From Pseudomonadota bacterium (GTDB taxonomy: Bacteria > Pseudomonadota > Gammaproteobacteria > Xanthomonadales > Xanthomonadaceae): a DNA stretch of 64,000 nucleotides. The position numbers and the translations under genes were made by a program. Location of the stretch: the NCBI GenBank assembly GCA_018242365.1, contig JAFECB010000017.1:186001-250000 (forward strand), given 5' to 3'. The notes beneath the pieces were generated by a model. The model did no database searches. It was given only the letters and a program-made list of their open reading frames with translations, and had not been told where the DNA came from. Below are positions 8,582-18,030 of this stretch, in pieces (within the stretch, counting starts at the first letter, position 1; each line of letters begins with the position of its first letter).

Positions 8582-8631
8582 TTGACCCACATCCCGCACA
8601 GCGTATAATTCATCGCTGAATCGCGATGGAA
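8582..8631 (+). promoter_or_regulatory. Promoter and palindromic operator of the ArsR-methyltransferase regulator
   Basis: TTGACC (8582-8587), 16 nt and TATAAT (8604-8609) form a near-consensus promoter with a start point near 8616. Two overlapping dyads cover that start point: ATTCA-TCGC-TGAAT (8608-8621), and TTCATCGC (8609-8616) facing GCGATGGAA (8623-8631). This placement is typical of an ArsR-family repressor site that blocks its own promoter. Which dyad is bound cannot be told from sequence alone. Confidence 0.7.
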
Positions 8632-8637
8632 AGATAT

Positions 8638-9567
8638 ATGGATCTCGAAGGCTGGTCAGCGCATCTGAAGGTGTTTGCCGACGCGACCCGGGTGCGGCTG
8701 CTGGCACTGCTGGAGCGCGAGGAGCTGACGGTGGCCGAGCTGTCGGCGATCACCCAGTTGGCGCAACCCCGCGTGTCTACCCACCTGGCTCGGCTCAAGG
8801 AGGCCGGGCTTGTGCGCGACCGTCGCGCCGGGGTCTCCGCCTATTACCGTTTCGATGAAGACGGCCTGGACGCCACCCAACGCGCATTGTGGCATTCGAT
8901 TCGCAGCGGCAGCAACGATCCACTGCTGGACCAGGATGCCAGTCGCGTGGCTGCGGTGCTGGCCAACCGTGCCGCCGAGCAGAATTGGGCCGACAGCGTG
9001 GCCGGTGACATGGAGCGCCATTACTCGCCCGGCCGCACCTGGGAAGCGATGGCACGCACCGCCATCCCGCTGCTGTGGCCGGGTGACGTGCTGGACATTG
9101 CTTCCGGCGATGGCGTGTTGGCCGAATTGCTGGCACCGCATTCCGGCCGCTATGTGTGCATTGATTCCAACCCGCGCGTGGTCTCGGCCGCCAGCGAACG
9201 ACTGCGGCGATTCGGCAATGTTGAAGTCCGCGCCGGCGACATGCACGCCCTGCCCTTCGACGACGAAAGCTTCGACCTGGTCGTGCTGATGCAGGCTCTG
9301 ACCTATGCAGCCAAGCCTGCGCAGGCGGTGGCCGAGGCGGCGCGGGTGTTGCGCCGCAGCGGACGCTTGCTGTTGTCCAGCCTCGACAAGCATGGCCATC
9401 GCAACGTGGCCGAGGCCTATGGACACGTCAACCTCGGCTTCAGTGCACGCGAGCTGCGCAAGTTTGCCGAGAAGGCCGGCCTGCAGGTCGCCAACCTCGA
9501 AACCGTCACCCGTGAGCGTCGGCCGCCACATTTCGAAGTGATTTCACTCACCGGAGTGAAGCCGTGA
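8638..9567 (+). CDS. ArsR-family HTH regulator fused to a SAM-dependent methyltransferase domain (SahR-like)
   Basis: A 309-residue, two-domain protein. Residues about 5-75 form an ArsR winged helix ([38 protein letters not shown]). Residues about 135-300 form a class I methyltransferase fold with the SAM/SAH motif [10 protein letters not shown] and an [10 protein letters not shown] strand. I prefer the ATG at 8638 over that at 8626, because the predicted transcript starts near 8616 and GGAAAG precedes 8638. The metal-binding cysteines of classical ArsR proteins are absent, so it probably senses SAM or S-adenosylhomocysteine. Proteobacterial SahR regulators of methionine-cycle genes have, as I recall, this architecture. 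The two metH genes follow directly, which fits that role. Confidence 0.82.
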   Translation: MDLEGWSAHLKVFADATRVRLLALLEREELTVAELSAITQLAQPRVSTHLARLKEAGLVRDRRAGVSAYYRFDEDGLDATQRALWHSIRSGSNDPLLDQDASRVAAVLANRAAEQNWADSVAGDMERHYSPGRTWEAMARTAIPLLWPGDVLDIASGDGVLAELLAPHSGRYVCIDSNPRVVSAASERLRRFGNVEVRAGDMHALPFDDESFDLVVLMQALTYAAKPAQAVAEAARVLRRSGRLLLSSLDKHGHRNVAEAYGHVNLGFSARELRKFAEKAGLQVANLETVTRERRPPHFEVISLTGVKP

Positions 9568-9619
9568 CACGCCCCGCTGCACGCATGCACCCGAATCAAT
9601 TTCTGCTGGACTCGTCGAC

Positions 9620-10717
9620 ATGACCCTTGCCTGGAAACACCCCGACCGCGTCGCCGCGCTGGAAGCCGCGCTGGCCAAGCGCATCCTGATCCTTGACGGC
9701 GCGATGGGCACGATGATCCAGCGCGAAGGCCTGGAGGAAGCCGATTACCGAGGCGGTCGTTTTGCGCAGGGCTATGACGCGCTGTTTGCCGTCGGCGGCC
9801 ATGTCCATGGCCCGGACTGCGGCTGCGAGGCCAGCGACCAGCGCGGCAACAATGACCTGCTCAGCCTGACCCGACCCGACATCATCGGCGGCATCCATCG
9901 CAAGTACCTCGAGGCCGGTGCCGACCTGATCGAGACCAATACCTTCAACTCGACCAGCATTTCGCTGGCCGACTATCGCCTCACCCACCTCGTGCGCGAA
10001 CTCAACCGTGAAAGCGCGCGGCTGGCGCGGGCCGAGTGCGATGCGATCGAAGCACGCACGCCCGACCGTCCACGCTTCGTCGTCGGCGTGCTGGGGCCAA
10101 CCAGCCGCACCGCCTCGCTGTCACCGGACGTCAACCGCCCCGGCTTCCGCGCCGTCAGCTTCGACGATCTCGCCGAAGCCTATCGCGAGTCGGCGCGCGG
10201 GCTGATCGAAGGCAGCGCCGACATCCTGATGGTCGAGACCGTGTTCGACACCCTGAACGCCAAGGCCGCGCTGTTCGCCATCGACGATGTGTTCGACGAA
10301 ATCGGCGGACGGCTGCCGGTGATGGTCTCGGGGACGATCACCGACGCCTCCGGGCGCACACTCTCCGGCCAGACCGCCGAGGCGTTCTGGTATTCGCTGC
10401 GACATGCCTCCCTGCTGTCGATCGGGCTGAACTGCGCGCTCGGCGCACGCGAGCTGCGCCAGCACATCGCCGTCCTCGCGCAGGTCGCCGATGCGCCGTT
10501 GAGCTGCCACCCCAATGCCGGCCTGCCGAATGCCTTCGGTGGCTATGACGAAACCCCGGAGAGCATGGCCGAGCAATTGCGCGAATTCGCGCAAAGCGGC
10601 CTGCTCAATATCGTTGGCGGCTGCTGTGGCACCACCCCGGAGCACATCGCTGCAATTGCCGCGGCCGTCGCCGATGTCGCCCCGCGGGAATTGCCAGAGA
10701 TGGAAACAGCCGAATAA
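9620..10717 (+). CDS. metH: Methionine synthase, homocysteine S-methyltransferase half (split MetH, part 1)
   Basis: A 365-residue protein equal to the N-terminal homocysteine-binding barrel of cobalamin-dependent MetH. It opens with [14 protein letters not shown], keeps [12 protein letters not shown], and carries the three zinc ligands Cys272 (GLNCALG) and Cys335/Cys336 ([10 protein letters not shown]). It stops just after the barrel; the pterin, B12 and reactivation domains are a separate gene 113 nt downstream. Relative to E. coli MetH there is an extra loop of about 20 residues around 50-75 rich in His and Cys ([10 protein letters not shown]). It lies 52 nt after the ArsR-methyltransferase gene, probably in the same operon. 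Confidence 0.92.
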   Translation: MTLAWKHPDRVAALEAALAKRILILDGAMGTMIQREGLEEADYRGGRFAQGYDALFAVGGHVHGPDCGCEASDQRGNNDLLSLTRPDIIGGIHRKYLEAGADLIETNTFNSTSISLADYRLTHLVRELNRESARLARAECDAIEARTPDRPRFVVGVLGPTSRTASLSPDVNRPGFRAVSFDDLAEAYRESARGLIEGSADILMVETVFDTLNAKAALFAIDDVFDEIGGRLPVMVSGTITDASGRTLSGQTAEAFWYSLRHASLLSIGLNCALGARELRQHIAVLAQVADAPLSCHPNAGLPNAFGGYDETPESMAEQLREFAQSGLLNIVGGCCGTTPEHIAAIAAAVADVAPRELPEMETAE

Positions 10718-10809
10718 TTTTTGACGCGGATGAACGCGGATAACGCCTTTTCCACATGTCCTGACTGCTTGATTGATCCGTTTTTTCCGTGTCAATCCGC
10801 GTCAAGAAT
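10718..10809 (+). repeat. REP-like inverted intergenic repeat, copy 1
   Basis: The gap between the two metH genes holds an interrupted inverted repeat: the left arm TTTTTGACGCGGATGAACG faces a right arm ATCCGCGTCAAGAA preceded by a degenerate second unit. The core unit GACGCGGATNNACGCGGA recurs at 13565-13654 and 36785-36906. It can form a hairpin in the metH transcript between the two coding parts. Confidence 0.8.
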
Positions 10810-10830
10810 CTCGCTCCAAAGGTCTGAAAG

Positions 10831-13521
10831 ATGAACTCGTCACTGCACCGTCACACCCGTCTGTCCGGGCTGGAATCGCTGATCCTCAGCCCGGATGCGA
10901 ATTTCATCAATATCGGCGAGCGCACCAATGTCACCGGCAGCGCCCAGTTCAAGAAGCTGATCGTCGAAAACCGCTTCGACGAAGCAGTGGCCGTGGCCCG
11001 CCAGCAGGTGGAAAGCGGCGCGCGGGTGATCGACATCAACATGGACGACGGCCTGCTCGATGCCGAACAGGCGATGGTCGAGTTCCTCAACCTGATCGCC
11101 GCCGAACCGGACATCGCCAAGGTGCCGGTGATGATCGACTCCTCGAAATGGACGGTCATCGAGGCCGGCTTGAAGTGCCTGCAGGGCAAGGGGATCGTGA
11201 ATTCGATCTCGATGAAGGAAGGTGAAACCGAGTTCCTGCGCCAGGCCCGGCTGGTGCGCCGCTACGGCGCGGCGGTAGTGGTGATGGCCTTCGACGAGGA
11301 CGGCCAAGCCGACAGTGCGCAGCGCAAGGTCGAGATCTGCACCCGTGCCTTCCGCTTGCTGACCGAAGAGATCGGCTTCCCGCCCGAAGACATCATCTTC
11401 GACCCCAACTGCTTCGCCATCGCCACCGGGATCGAGGAGCACGACGACTACGCAGTGGCCTTCATCCAGGCCGCCCGTGAACTGCGCCAGCGCTTCCCGT
11501 ACAGCCATATCTCCGGCGGCGTCTCCAACATCAGTTTCTCCTTCCGCGGCAACGAAGTGGTTCGCCAGGCCATCCACACGGTGTTCCTGTACCACGCGAT
11601 CCAGGCCGGAATGGACATGGGCATCGTCAACGCCGGCGCGCTGCCGATCTACGACAGCCTCGATCCGGAACTGCGCGAACGAGTCGAGGACGTGGTGCTC
11701 AACCGGCGCAAGGACGGCACCGAACGGCTGCTGGAGATCGCCGACAACTACCGCCGCAAGAAGGGCGAGAAGAAGGTCGAGGATCTTGCCTGGCGCAAGC
11801 TTCCGGTTGCGCAGCGGCTTTCCCATGCGCTGGTCAACGGCATCGACGCCTACGTCACCGAAGATACCGAAGAGGCACGGCTGCAGTCGACGCGTCCGCT
11901 GGACGTGATCGAAGGCCCGCTGATGGACGGCATGAACGTGGTCGGCGACCTGTTCGGTGCCGGCAAGATGTTCCTGCCGCAGGTGGTCAAGTCGGCGCGG
12001 GTGATGAAGAAGGCGGTGGCCTGGCTGCTGCCCTTCATCGAGGCGGAGAAGGCGCGCAGCGGCGACGCACCCAAGAGCAATGGCAAGATCGTGATGGCCA
12101 CGGTCAAGGGCGATGTCCACGACATCGGCAAAAATATCGTGGGCGTCGTGCTGGCCTGCAACAACTTCGAAGTGATCGACCTCGGGGTGATGGTGCCGGC
12201 ACAAAAGATCCTCGACACCGCCAAGGCGGAGAACGCCGACATGATTGGCGTCTCCGGCCTGATCACGCCCTCGCTGGAGGAGATGACCCACGTCGCCCGC
12301 GAGATGCGGGTGCAGGGCTTCACCACCCCGCTGCTGATCGGTGGCGCCACCACCTCGCGCGCGCATACCGCACTGAAGATTTCACCGAATTACGCAGCGC
12401 GCACGCTCTGGGTCAAGGACGCTTCGCGTGCGGTCGGCGTGGCGCAGTCGCTGATGTCGCTGGAACAGCGCGACACCGTACTGAACGCCGCCAACGACGA
12501 ATACGTGGAGATCCGCGAGCGCTATCGGCTGCGTGGCAATCCACAGAAATTGGTGACCTTGGAACAGGCGCGTGAACGCCGGTTCCGCGGCGACTGGGAC
12601 AGCTATACGCCGCCCGCGCCCCTGCAGCCCGGTCGGCATGTGTTTGACGACTATCCGCTCGCCGAGCTGGTCGAGTGCATCGACTGGACGCCGTTCTTCA
12701 ACACCTGGGAACTGGCCGGCAAGTACCCGGCAATCCTCACCGATCCCGTGGTCGGTGCGCAGGCCAGCGAGCTTTACAAGGACGCGCGGGCGATGCTTGC
12801 GCGCATCGTTGGCGAGAAATGGTTGCGGGCGAAAGCCGTCTGCGAATTCTGGCCGGCCAACAGCGTCGGCGATGACGTGCTGCTCGACGTCGATGGCCAG
12901 GCACATTGGCTGCGCTGCCTGCGCCAACAGGCCGACAAGCCGATCGAACGCCCGAACCTGTGCCTCGCGGATTTCATCGCGCCGAAGGACTCGGGCAAGC
13001 AGGACTGGATCGGCGCGTTCACGGTCACCGCAGGGCTCGGCATCGAGCCGCACATCGAGCGCATGCAGGCGGAACACGACGACTACAACGTCATCCTGCT
13101 CAAGGCGCTGGCCGATCGCCTCGCCGAAGCCTTTGCCGAACGCCTGCACCAGCGCGTGCGCAAGGAATTCTGGGGCTACGCCGCGGATGAGTCGCTCGAT
13201 AACGAAGCCCTGATTGCCGAGGCCTATCGCGGCATCCGCCCTGCCCCGGGCTACCCGGCCTGCCCCGAGCACAGCGAGAAACGGGTGATTTTCGACCTGC
13301 TCGATTCGACCGTGAACAGTGGCGTCACCCTGACCGACCACTTCGCCATGTATCCGGCGTCCAGCGTGTCCGGGCTGTATTTCAGCCATCCGGACAGCAA
13401 GTACTTCGTGGTCGGGCGGATCACCCGCGAGCAGGTCGCGGACTACGCCAAGCGCAAGGGCGTGGACATGAAGCAGGCCGAGCGCTGGCTGTCGTTCAAT
13501 CTGGATTACGATCCGGAGTGA
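10831..13521 (+). CDS. metH: Methionine synthase, pterin-B12-reactivation half (split MetH, part 2)
   Basis: An 896-residue protein carrying the remaining MetH domains in order. First is the methyltetrahydrofolate-binding pterin domain ([33 protein letters not shown]). Next is the B12 cap and the cobalamin domain with the axial ligand His430 in [12 protein letters not shown], plus [13 protein letters not shown] and [11 protein letters not shown]. Last is the C-terminal SAM-binding reactivation domain ([44 protein letters not shown]). It transfers methyl groups from methyl-tetrahydrofolate via cobalamin to homocysteine held by part 1. It lacks its own homocysteine domain, so both genes are needed. 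It ends shortly before a second copy of the intergenic repeat. Confidence 0.96.
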   Translation: MNSSLHRHTRLSGLESLILSPDANFINIGERTNVTGSAQFKKLIVENRFDEAVAVARQQVESGARVIDINMDDGLLDAEQAMVEFLNLIAAEPDIAKVPVMIDSSKWTVIEAGLKCLQGKGIVNSISMKEGETEFLRQARLVRRYGAAVVVMAFDEDGQADSAQRKVEICTRAFRLLTEEIGFPPEDIIFDPNCFAIATGIEEHDDYAVAFIQAARELRQRFPYSHISGGVSNISFSFRGNEVVRQAIHTVFLYHAIQAGMDMGIVNAGALPIYDSLDPELRERVEDVVLNRRKDGTERLLEIADNYRRKKGEKKVEDLAWRKLPVAQRLSHALVNGIDAYVTEDTEEARLQSTRPLDVIEGPLMDGMNVVGDLFGAGKMFLPQVVKSARVMKKAVAWLLPFIEAEKARSGDAPKSNGKIVMATVKGDVHDIGKNIVGVVLACNNFEVIDLGVMVPAQKILDTAKAENADMIGVSGLITPSLEEMTHVAREMRVQGFTTPLLIGGATTSRAHTALKISPNYAARTLWVKDASRAVGVAQSLMSLEQRDTVLNAANDEYVEIRERYRLRGNPQKLVTLEQARERRFRGDWDSYTPPAPLQPGRHVFDDYPLAELVECIDWTPFFNTWELAGKYPAILTDPVVGAQASELYKDARAMLARIVGEKWLRAKAVCEFWPANSVGDDVLLDVDGQAHWLRCLRQQADKPIERPNLCLADFIAPKDSGKQDWIGAFTVTAGLGIEPHIERMQAEHDDYNVILLKALADRLAEAFAERLHQRVRKEFWGYAADESLDNEALIAEAYRGIRPAPGYPACPEHSEKRVIFDLLDSTVNSGVTLTDHFAMYPASSVSGLYFSHPDSKYFVVGRITREQVADYAKRKGVDMKQAERWLSFNLDYDPE

Positions 13522-13564
13522 GCAGGTGGCATTGCTTGGTTTCGGGCACGCCCAGAATGGAGTG

Positions 13565-13654
13565 CATTTTTGACGCGGATTGACGCGGAAACAGCCGGAT
13601 GAGATTTCACGACTTTATCCGTGTCATCCGCGTTTATCCGCGTCGAAAAAAATG
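13565..13654. repeat. REP-like inverted intergenic repeat, copy 2
   Basis: CATTTTTGACGCGGATTGAC on the left faces ATCCGCGTTTATCCGCGTCG plus AAAAAAATG on the right, giving an almost perfect 90-nt dyad. It sits between the convergent metH part 2 and the DUF2058 gene, where a transcript from either side would form a long hairpin. It may act as a bidirectional terminator or RNA stabiliser. Confidence 0.8.
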
Positions 13655-13668
13655 TCCGTAAACCCACC

Positions 13669-14268
13669 TCACCAGACCAGATCATCCGGCACCTGGTATT
13701 GCGGGTCGGAATAGGGATCGTCGGCAGCAGGCGCGTTCGGATCCACCTTCAACGCCACCGCCTGCGAGAAGATGGCCTCCACCTGCTCCAGCACCTCGGC
13801 AGTCACCAGCAGGTAACGACCATTCTGCTGCACCACGCCCAGCAGCCCCGCGTTGAGCGCCTTGAGCTGCTCGGCATTGACGTGGATGCGCTTGATCTTG
13901 CCGCCGTAGTCGAAATGGCGGACGTGATCGGCATCGGCGGCATTCAGTGCCTTGTCCTTCAGGAAGGCTTCGAGCTTGGCGCGCGCTTCGCGGCGCAGCC
14001 GAGCTTCTTCCTGCTTGATGCGCTCGGCCTCGATGCGCTCGTCCTTTTCCTTCTGCGCACGGATAGCGAAGGCCTTGGCGAGGTCGATATCGCCCTGTGG
14101 CTTGACGTTGCGATCATGCCGCGGCTTGCCGTCACGGGATGGCTTGCCGGCTGCGGCCTTGGCAGGCGCTTGCGGGTGCGCACGCGGCGCAGGCTTTGCC
14201 GGTGTCGGCGGCTTGGGAGCAGACTTGAAACCCAGCCCCAACAGCTGGTCGCGCAGGGAATTGCTCAT
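13669..14268 (-). CDS. DUF2058 family protein (YaiL-like)
   Basis: A 199-residue protein that opens with MSNSLRDQLLGLGFK, the usual DUF2058 start. A Pro/Ala/Lys-rich linker (about 16-55) leads to a charged helical region, likely coiled coil (IRAQKEKDERIEAERIKQEE). The conserved C-terminal part follows (NAADADHVRHFDYGGKIKRIHV; RYLLVTAEVLEQ; DDPYSDPQYQVPDDLVW). The biochemical role of the family is not established; YaiL has been described as nucleoprotein- or polysaccharide-biosynthesis associated only loosely. It precedes slyX by 14 nt on the minus strand order slyX to DUF2058. Confidence 0.88.
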   Translation of the reverse strand: MSNSLRDQLLGLGFKSAPKPPTPAKPAPRAHPQAPAKAAAGKPSRDGKPRHDRNVKPQGDIDLAKAFAIRAQKEKDERIEAERIKQEEARLRREARAKLEAFLKDKALNAADADHVRHFDYGGKIKRIHVNAEQLKALNAGLLGVVQQNGRYLLVTAEVLEQVEAIFSQAVALKVDPNAPAADDPYSDPQYQVPDDLVW

Positions 14269-14282
14269 TGCGGTGCGGCGGC

Positions 14283-14510
14283 TCAGTAATGCGGTGGCGG
14301 CGGTTCGCTGGCGGCATCGCCGGTGATCGGGCTGGATGCCAGCGCGCTGCGCAATTGTCGCAGGTCTTCCAGCGCTCGATGCAACAGCAGCCCGTTGCGC
14401 GCTTCGGTATCACGTGCGGCGGCGAGCGCGTCGCTCAATTCCTGCAGCGCCTGCTCCTGGAAGGTCAGGCGGGTTTCCAGGTCAATCAACCGTTGTTCGA
14501 GATCGGACAC
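14283..14510 (-). CDS. slyX: SlyX family protein
   Basis: A 75-residue protein with a predicted coiled coil over most of its length (LEQRLIDLETRLTFQEQALQ) and the SlyX signature C-terminus ending in PPPPHY. Its biochemical role is unknown. It lies between ugd (2-nt gap) and the DUF2058 gene (14-nt gap), so the three are probably co-transcribed. Confidence 0.92.
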   Translation of the reverse strand: MSDLEQRLIDLETRLTFQEQALQELSDALAAARDTEARNGLLLHRALEDLRQLRSALASSPITGDAASEPPPPHY

Positions 14511-14512
14511 GC

Positions 14513-15859
14513 TCAGCCCTTGCGCACCGAACGCCCGCGCCCGATGCCGTAATAGGCCACGCCGGCCGCTTCGACATCGGCAGGCCGATACAGGTTGCGT
14601 CCATCAAACAGGACGGCGTCGGTCAGTGCATTCTTCAGCGCGCCGAAATCGGGACTGCGAAACTGCTTCCATTCGGTGATCACGACCAGGGCATCCGCCC
14701 CATCCAGCGTCGCCGTGGACGAATCACACAGCACAAGGTCTGCGCGTTCGCCGTAGATCCGCTTCGCCTCGCCGATGGCCTCGGGGTCGAACGCCCGCAC
14801 CTTGGCACCGGCATCCCAGAGATGATCGAGCATGCGTCGACTGGAAGCCTCGCGCATGTCGTCGGTGTCCGGCTTGAAGGCCAGACCCCACAGTGCGACG
14901 GTCTTGCCGCGGATGGCGCTGACGCTGCCGTAATGGCGCACCATCAGTTCGAACAGATGGCTCTTCTGCGCATCGTTGACCGCTTCCACCGCATCCAGCA
15001 GGCGGGTGCGTACGCCGTGCTGCAAGGCGGTCTTCGCCAGCGCCTGCACGTCCTTGGGGAAGCAGGAACCGCCGTAGCCGGCACCAGGATAGATGAAGCC
15101 CCAACCGATGCGCGGATCGGAGCCAATGCCCTTGCGCACCAGCTCGACGTCAGCGCCGACTTCCTCGGCAATGCGCGAGATCTCGTTCATGAAGCTGATC
15201 TTGGTCGCCAGCATCGCGTTGGCGGCGTACTTGGTCAGTTCGGCCGAACGCACGTCCATCGCCACGATCCGCTCGTGGTTGCGATTGAACGGCGCATACA
15301 GGCGTTTCATGGTGTCCAGCGCAGCAGCGCTGTCGGTACCGATCACGATCCGGTCCGGACGCAGGCAATCCTCGACCGCCGCGCCTTCCTTCAGAAACTC
15401 GGGGTTGGACACCACTTCGAACGCGATGTCCGCGCCGCGTGCGGCCAGTTCCGCCGCGATCCTTGCGCTCACCTTGTCGGCGGTACCGACCGGCACGGTG
15501 GACTTGTCCACCACCACGGCCGGTCGATCCAGATGCATACCGATACTCGCGGCCACCGCCAGCACGTATTTCAGGTCGGCGCTGCCGTCCTCATCCGGCG
15601 GCGTGCCGACCGCGATGAAGATCACCTCGCCGTGAGCGACGCCCGACGCGGCATCAACGGAAAACCGCAGGCGACCGGCCGCGTGGTTGGCCTGCACCAT
15701 GGGCGTGAGGCCCGGCTCGAAGATCGGCACCACACCGCGGTTGAGCCCTTCGACCTTGGCTGCATCCACGTCAATGCAGAGCACGTCGTGGCCGACCTCG
15801 GCGAGGCAGGTCCCGGTGACCAGACCGACATAGCCGGTGCCAAAAATGCAGACGCGCAT
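14513..15859 (-). CDS. ugd: UDP-glucose 6-dehydrogenase
   Basis: Oxidises UDP-glucose to UDP-glucuronate with two NAD+, supplying precursor for exopolysaccharide or lipid A modification. The 448-residue protein has the N-terminal NAD fold ([16 protein letters not shown]), the central domain with [14 protein letters not shown] containing the catalytic cysteine, and a C-terminal UDP-binding domain ([30 protein letters not shown]). Length matches the family. It starts a minus-strand group with slyX and DUF2058 downstream. Confidence 0.96.
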   Translation of the reverse strand: MRVCIFGTGYVGLVTGTCLAEVGHDVLCIDVDAAKVEGLNRGVVPIFEPGLTPMVQANHAAGRLRFSVDAASGVAHGEVIFIAVGTPPDEDGSADLKYVLAVAASIGMHLDRPAVVVDKSTVPVGTADKVSARIAAELAARGADIAFEVVSNPEFLKEGAAVEDCLRPDRIVIGTDSAAALDTMKRLYAPFNRNHERIVAMDVRSAELTKYAANAMLATKISFMNEISRIAEEVGADVELVRKGIGSDPRIGWGFIYPGAGYGGSCFPKDVQALAKTALQHGVRTRLLDAVEAVNDAQKSHLFELMVRHYGSVSAIRGKTVALWGLAFKPDTDDMREASSRRMLDHLWDAGAKVRAFDPEAIGEAKRIYGERADLVLCDSSTATLDGADALVVITEWKQFRSPDFGALKNALTDAVLFDGRNLYRPADVEAAGVAYYGIGRGRSVRKG

Positions 15860-15966
15860 GGGGTTCGAATCCTTTCGTTTGGTGGGAGGTGGCCGATGGA
15901 CTCATCCCTGCGGCAGACAGCGGAAGCCGCCGCGCAGCGGGAAGCCGCGCGGCAGCTGCCGGGGCA

Positions 15967-16803
15967 TCAGTGCGCCGCTGCGTCCGCCGGCGGTGCGCCT
16001 GCAGGTGCTGCGGAAGGAGCAGCAGCCGGAGCGCCGGTGTTCGGCTTCTTGATGACTTCGAGCAGCTCGACGTCGAACACCAGCACCTGGTTCGGGCCGA
16101 TCGTCGGCGGTGCCTGCTCGCCATAGGCCAGGCGCGACGGAATCCAGAAGCGGAACTTGCTGCCGGTGGGCATCAGCTGCAGGCCTTCGACCCAGCCCGG
16201 AATCACGCCGGCCAGCGGCATCGTCGCCGGCTCACCGCGGTCATAGGAGCTGTCGAACTTGGTGCCGTCAAGCAAGGTGCCGACATAGTTGACCTTGACG
16301 CCGTCCTGCGCGGTGGCCTTGGGACCATTGCCCGGCGTCAGGATCTGGTACTGCAGGCCCGAAGGGGTGGTGACCACACCCGGCTTCTTGCCGTTTTCGA
16401 CGAGGAACTTCTCACCCTTTTCCTGATTGGCCTTGGCCTGCGCCATCATTTCGGCCATCTGCTTGGCCTGCATCTTCTGCCCGAACTCCTGCATGATCTG
16501 CTGGGCCTGCGCCTCGGTCAGCAGCGCATGGCCACCGCTGAGCTGGGTCTTCAGCGCCTTGACCAGGGTATCGACGTCGATTTCGCCCTTGATCTCGGTG
16601 AGTTGCTTGCCCATCGCCATGCCGATCGTGTAGCTGACCTGCTCCTTCTCGGTCGGCAAGCCCGGATACTGGTTGGCCCCGGCTGCGCCGTTGGCATTGG
16701 CACCGCCCGGCCCGACGGCGACGGGTTTGTCGCCGGCCTTGCAGGCGGAAAGCGCGAACAACATGGCGGCGGTAAGCGCGGTGGTGCGAATCAGCGGATT
16801 CAT
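15967..16803 (-). CDS. FKBP-type peptidyl-prolyl isomerase lipoprotein
   Basis: A 278-residue precursor. The signal peptide ends in a lipobox (MLFALSAC), so it is predicted to be lipid-anchored in the cell envelope. Residues about 50-145 match the FKBP N-terminal dimerisation domain of FkpA/Mip proteins (EKEQVSYTIGMAMGKQL). The FKBP fold follows (VKVNYVGTLLDGTKFDSSYDRG; GVIPGWVEGLQLMPTGSKFRFWIP; LVFDVELLEV). A Gly/Ala/Pro-rich tail ends the protein. It should isomerise prolyl bonds in envelope or secreted proteins. A paralogue lies immediately upstream. Confidence 0.92.
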   Translation of the reverse strand: MNPLIRTTALTAAMLFALSACKAGDKPVAVGPGGANANGAAGANQYPGLPTEKEQVSYTIGMAMGKQLTEIKGEIDVDTLVKALKTQLSGGHALLTEAQAQQIMQEFGQKMQAKQMAEMMAQAKANQEKGEKFLVENGKKPGVVTTPSGLQYQILTPGNGPKATAQDGVKVNYVGTLLDGTKFDSSYDRGEPATMPLAGVIPGWVEGLQLMPTGSKFRFWIPSRLAYGEQAPPTIGPNQVLVFDVELLEVIKKPNTGAPAAAPSAAPAGAPPADAAAH

Positions 16804-16876
16804 TGTGCAAGTGCTCCGGGGGACAGGTTGGGCCGGCGATGATCGCCGGAAGTACGGGGTCGAAACGGGATTGGAC

Positions 16877-17791
16877 TCACTGGACGCCGATCAGTTCCAC
16901 GTCGAATACCAGGGTGGCGTCGGGCGGGATGGTCGGCGCCATGCCGGACTGGCCGTAGCCGAGGTTTGACGGGATCCAGAAGCGGTATTTCGCCCCGACC
17001 GGCATCAGGCCCAGGCCCTCTGTCCAACCGGGGATGACATCGTTGAGGCCGAACACAGCCGGCTGGCCATGATCGTAGGAACTGTCGAACTTGGTGCCAT
17101 CGAGCAAGGTGCCGACGTAGTTGACGCGCACCTTCTGGCCGGGCATCGGGCGGACACCCTTGCCCTGCTGGAGGATCTTGTACTGCAGGCCGCTGGGCGT
17201 GGCGAACACACCGGGCTGCTTGCGATTGCCGGCAAAAAACGCCTGCTCACGCTCCTCTGCGGCGGCATGCTCGGTCTGCCGCACGCTTGCACTGCTCACC
17301 TGCACCTTTGCCGCCAGTGCCGTGCGCACGCGATCGATCTCGGCCGCATCCAGTGCCGGCGTGACGGCGGGATTGGCGCCATCATTCAAGCCGCGCAGGA
17401 ACATCGACATGTCGAATTCGCCACGCAGGCCGGTCATGCGACGACCGACATTCGTCCCCACCACCAGCCCGGCCTTGTTGCGATCGATCGCCACCGCGGG
17501 TTTGCCGGAAACACGCGCACCGATGCTGGCCATCAAGCTGCGCAACACGCCGCGCGCTTCATCCTCGGGCACGATGGGTGCACCTCCGGCCATCGCGTTT
17601 TCCAGGCCGCGCACGAACGCAGCCTGGTCGAGATCCTGCAGGCCGGCGCCGATGGAACGCCCTGCATCCAGCCCTTCCATGTAACCGATCTTGTCGCGCT
17701 CGCTGGTCGGTGGCGCGTTTTGCGCATACGCCACGCCCGCCATCAGCACAGCCGCAAGCAGCGCGCCCAGTGCGCGCATCGACAGATTCAT
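16877..17791 (-). CDS. FKBP-type peptidyl-prolyl isomerase, secreted (second copy)
   Basis: A 304-residue precursor starting at ATG 17791 (MNLSMRALGALLAAVLMAGVA), with GGAG about 10 nt upstream. The open frame to 17938 lacks a signal peptide. Cleavage after AYA-Q is likely, giving a periplasmic rather than lipid-anchored protein. The Mip/FkpA-like N-terminal domain (SERDKIGYMEGLDAGRSIGAG) is followed by an FKBP domain almost identical in layout to its neighbour (VRVNYVGTLLDGTKFDSSYDHG). The two genes are in tandem, 73 nt apart, and look like an old duplication with one lipidated and one soluble product. Confidence 0.9.
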   Translation of the reverse strand: MNLSMRALGALLAAVLMAGVAYAQNAPPTSERDKIGYMEGLDAGRSIGAGLQDLDQAAFVRGLENAMAGGAPIVPEDEARGVLRSLMASIGARVSGKPAVAIDRNKAGLVVGTNVGRRMTGLRGEFDMSMFLRGLNDGANPAVTPALDAAEIDRVRTALAAKVQVSSASVRQTEHAAAEEREQAFFAGNRKQPGVFATPSGLQYKILQQGKGVRPMPGQKVRVNYVGTLLDGTKFDSSYDHGQPAVFGLNDVIPGWTEGLGLMPVGAKYRFWIPSNLGYGQSGMAPTIPPDATLVFDVELIGVQ

Positions 17792-17965
17792 TGCGGATGA
17801 TCTCCACGGAGGCTTCGGGCCATCGGCCCTGAGCCGCCTATTGTCCGTGTTGAAGGCGCGGCGGGCAACCACACTCGGGCGCGTGCGGCCCTCCATTACC
17901 GCCCGCCATTCCCACTTATTCCGCTGTGGCCACCCCACCCATGTCTTTAGTTGGGTGGAAAGTGC

Positions 17966-18005
17966 TTGACGCGGCCAAATGTAGTGTTATAGTTACCTAC
18001 AACAC
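17966..18005 (+). promoter_or_regulatory. Promoter and GTGTT-N12-AACAC operator of the GntR/ABC operon
   Basis: TTGACG (17966-17971), 16 nt and TATAGT (17988-17993) form the promoter. Inverted arms GTGTT (17984-17988) and AACAC (18001-18005), 12 nt apart, bracket the -10 box. YtrA-subfamily GntR repressors typically bind such spaced dyads over their own promoter, and a YtrA-type gene is the second gene of this operon. Confidence 0.72.
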
Positions 18006-18030
18006 GTAGACGTGGCGAGGAGATCCCGAC

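Noticed and set aside
9568-9619. Cobalamin or SAM riboswitch in front of metH
   Set aside because: The gap is only 52 bp and lacks a B12-box or SAM-riboswitch fold; control by the ArsR-type repressor is more likely.
10840-12366. 508-codon minus-strand frame opposite metH part 2
   Set aside because: Antisense shadow; composition typical of reversed coding DNA, and the plus strand has clear MetH motifs.
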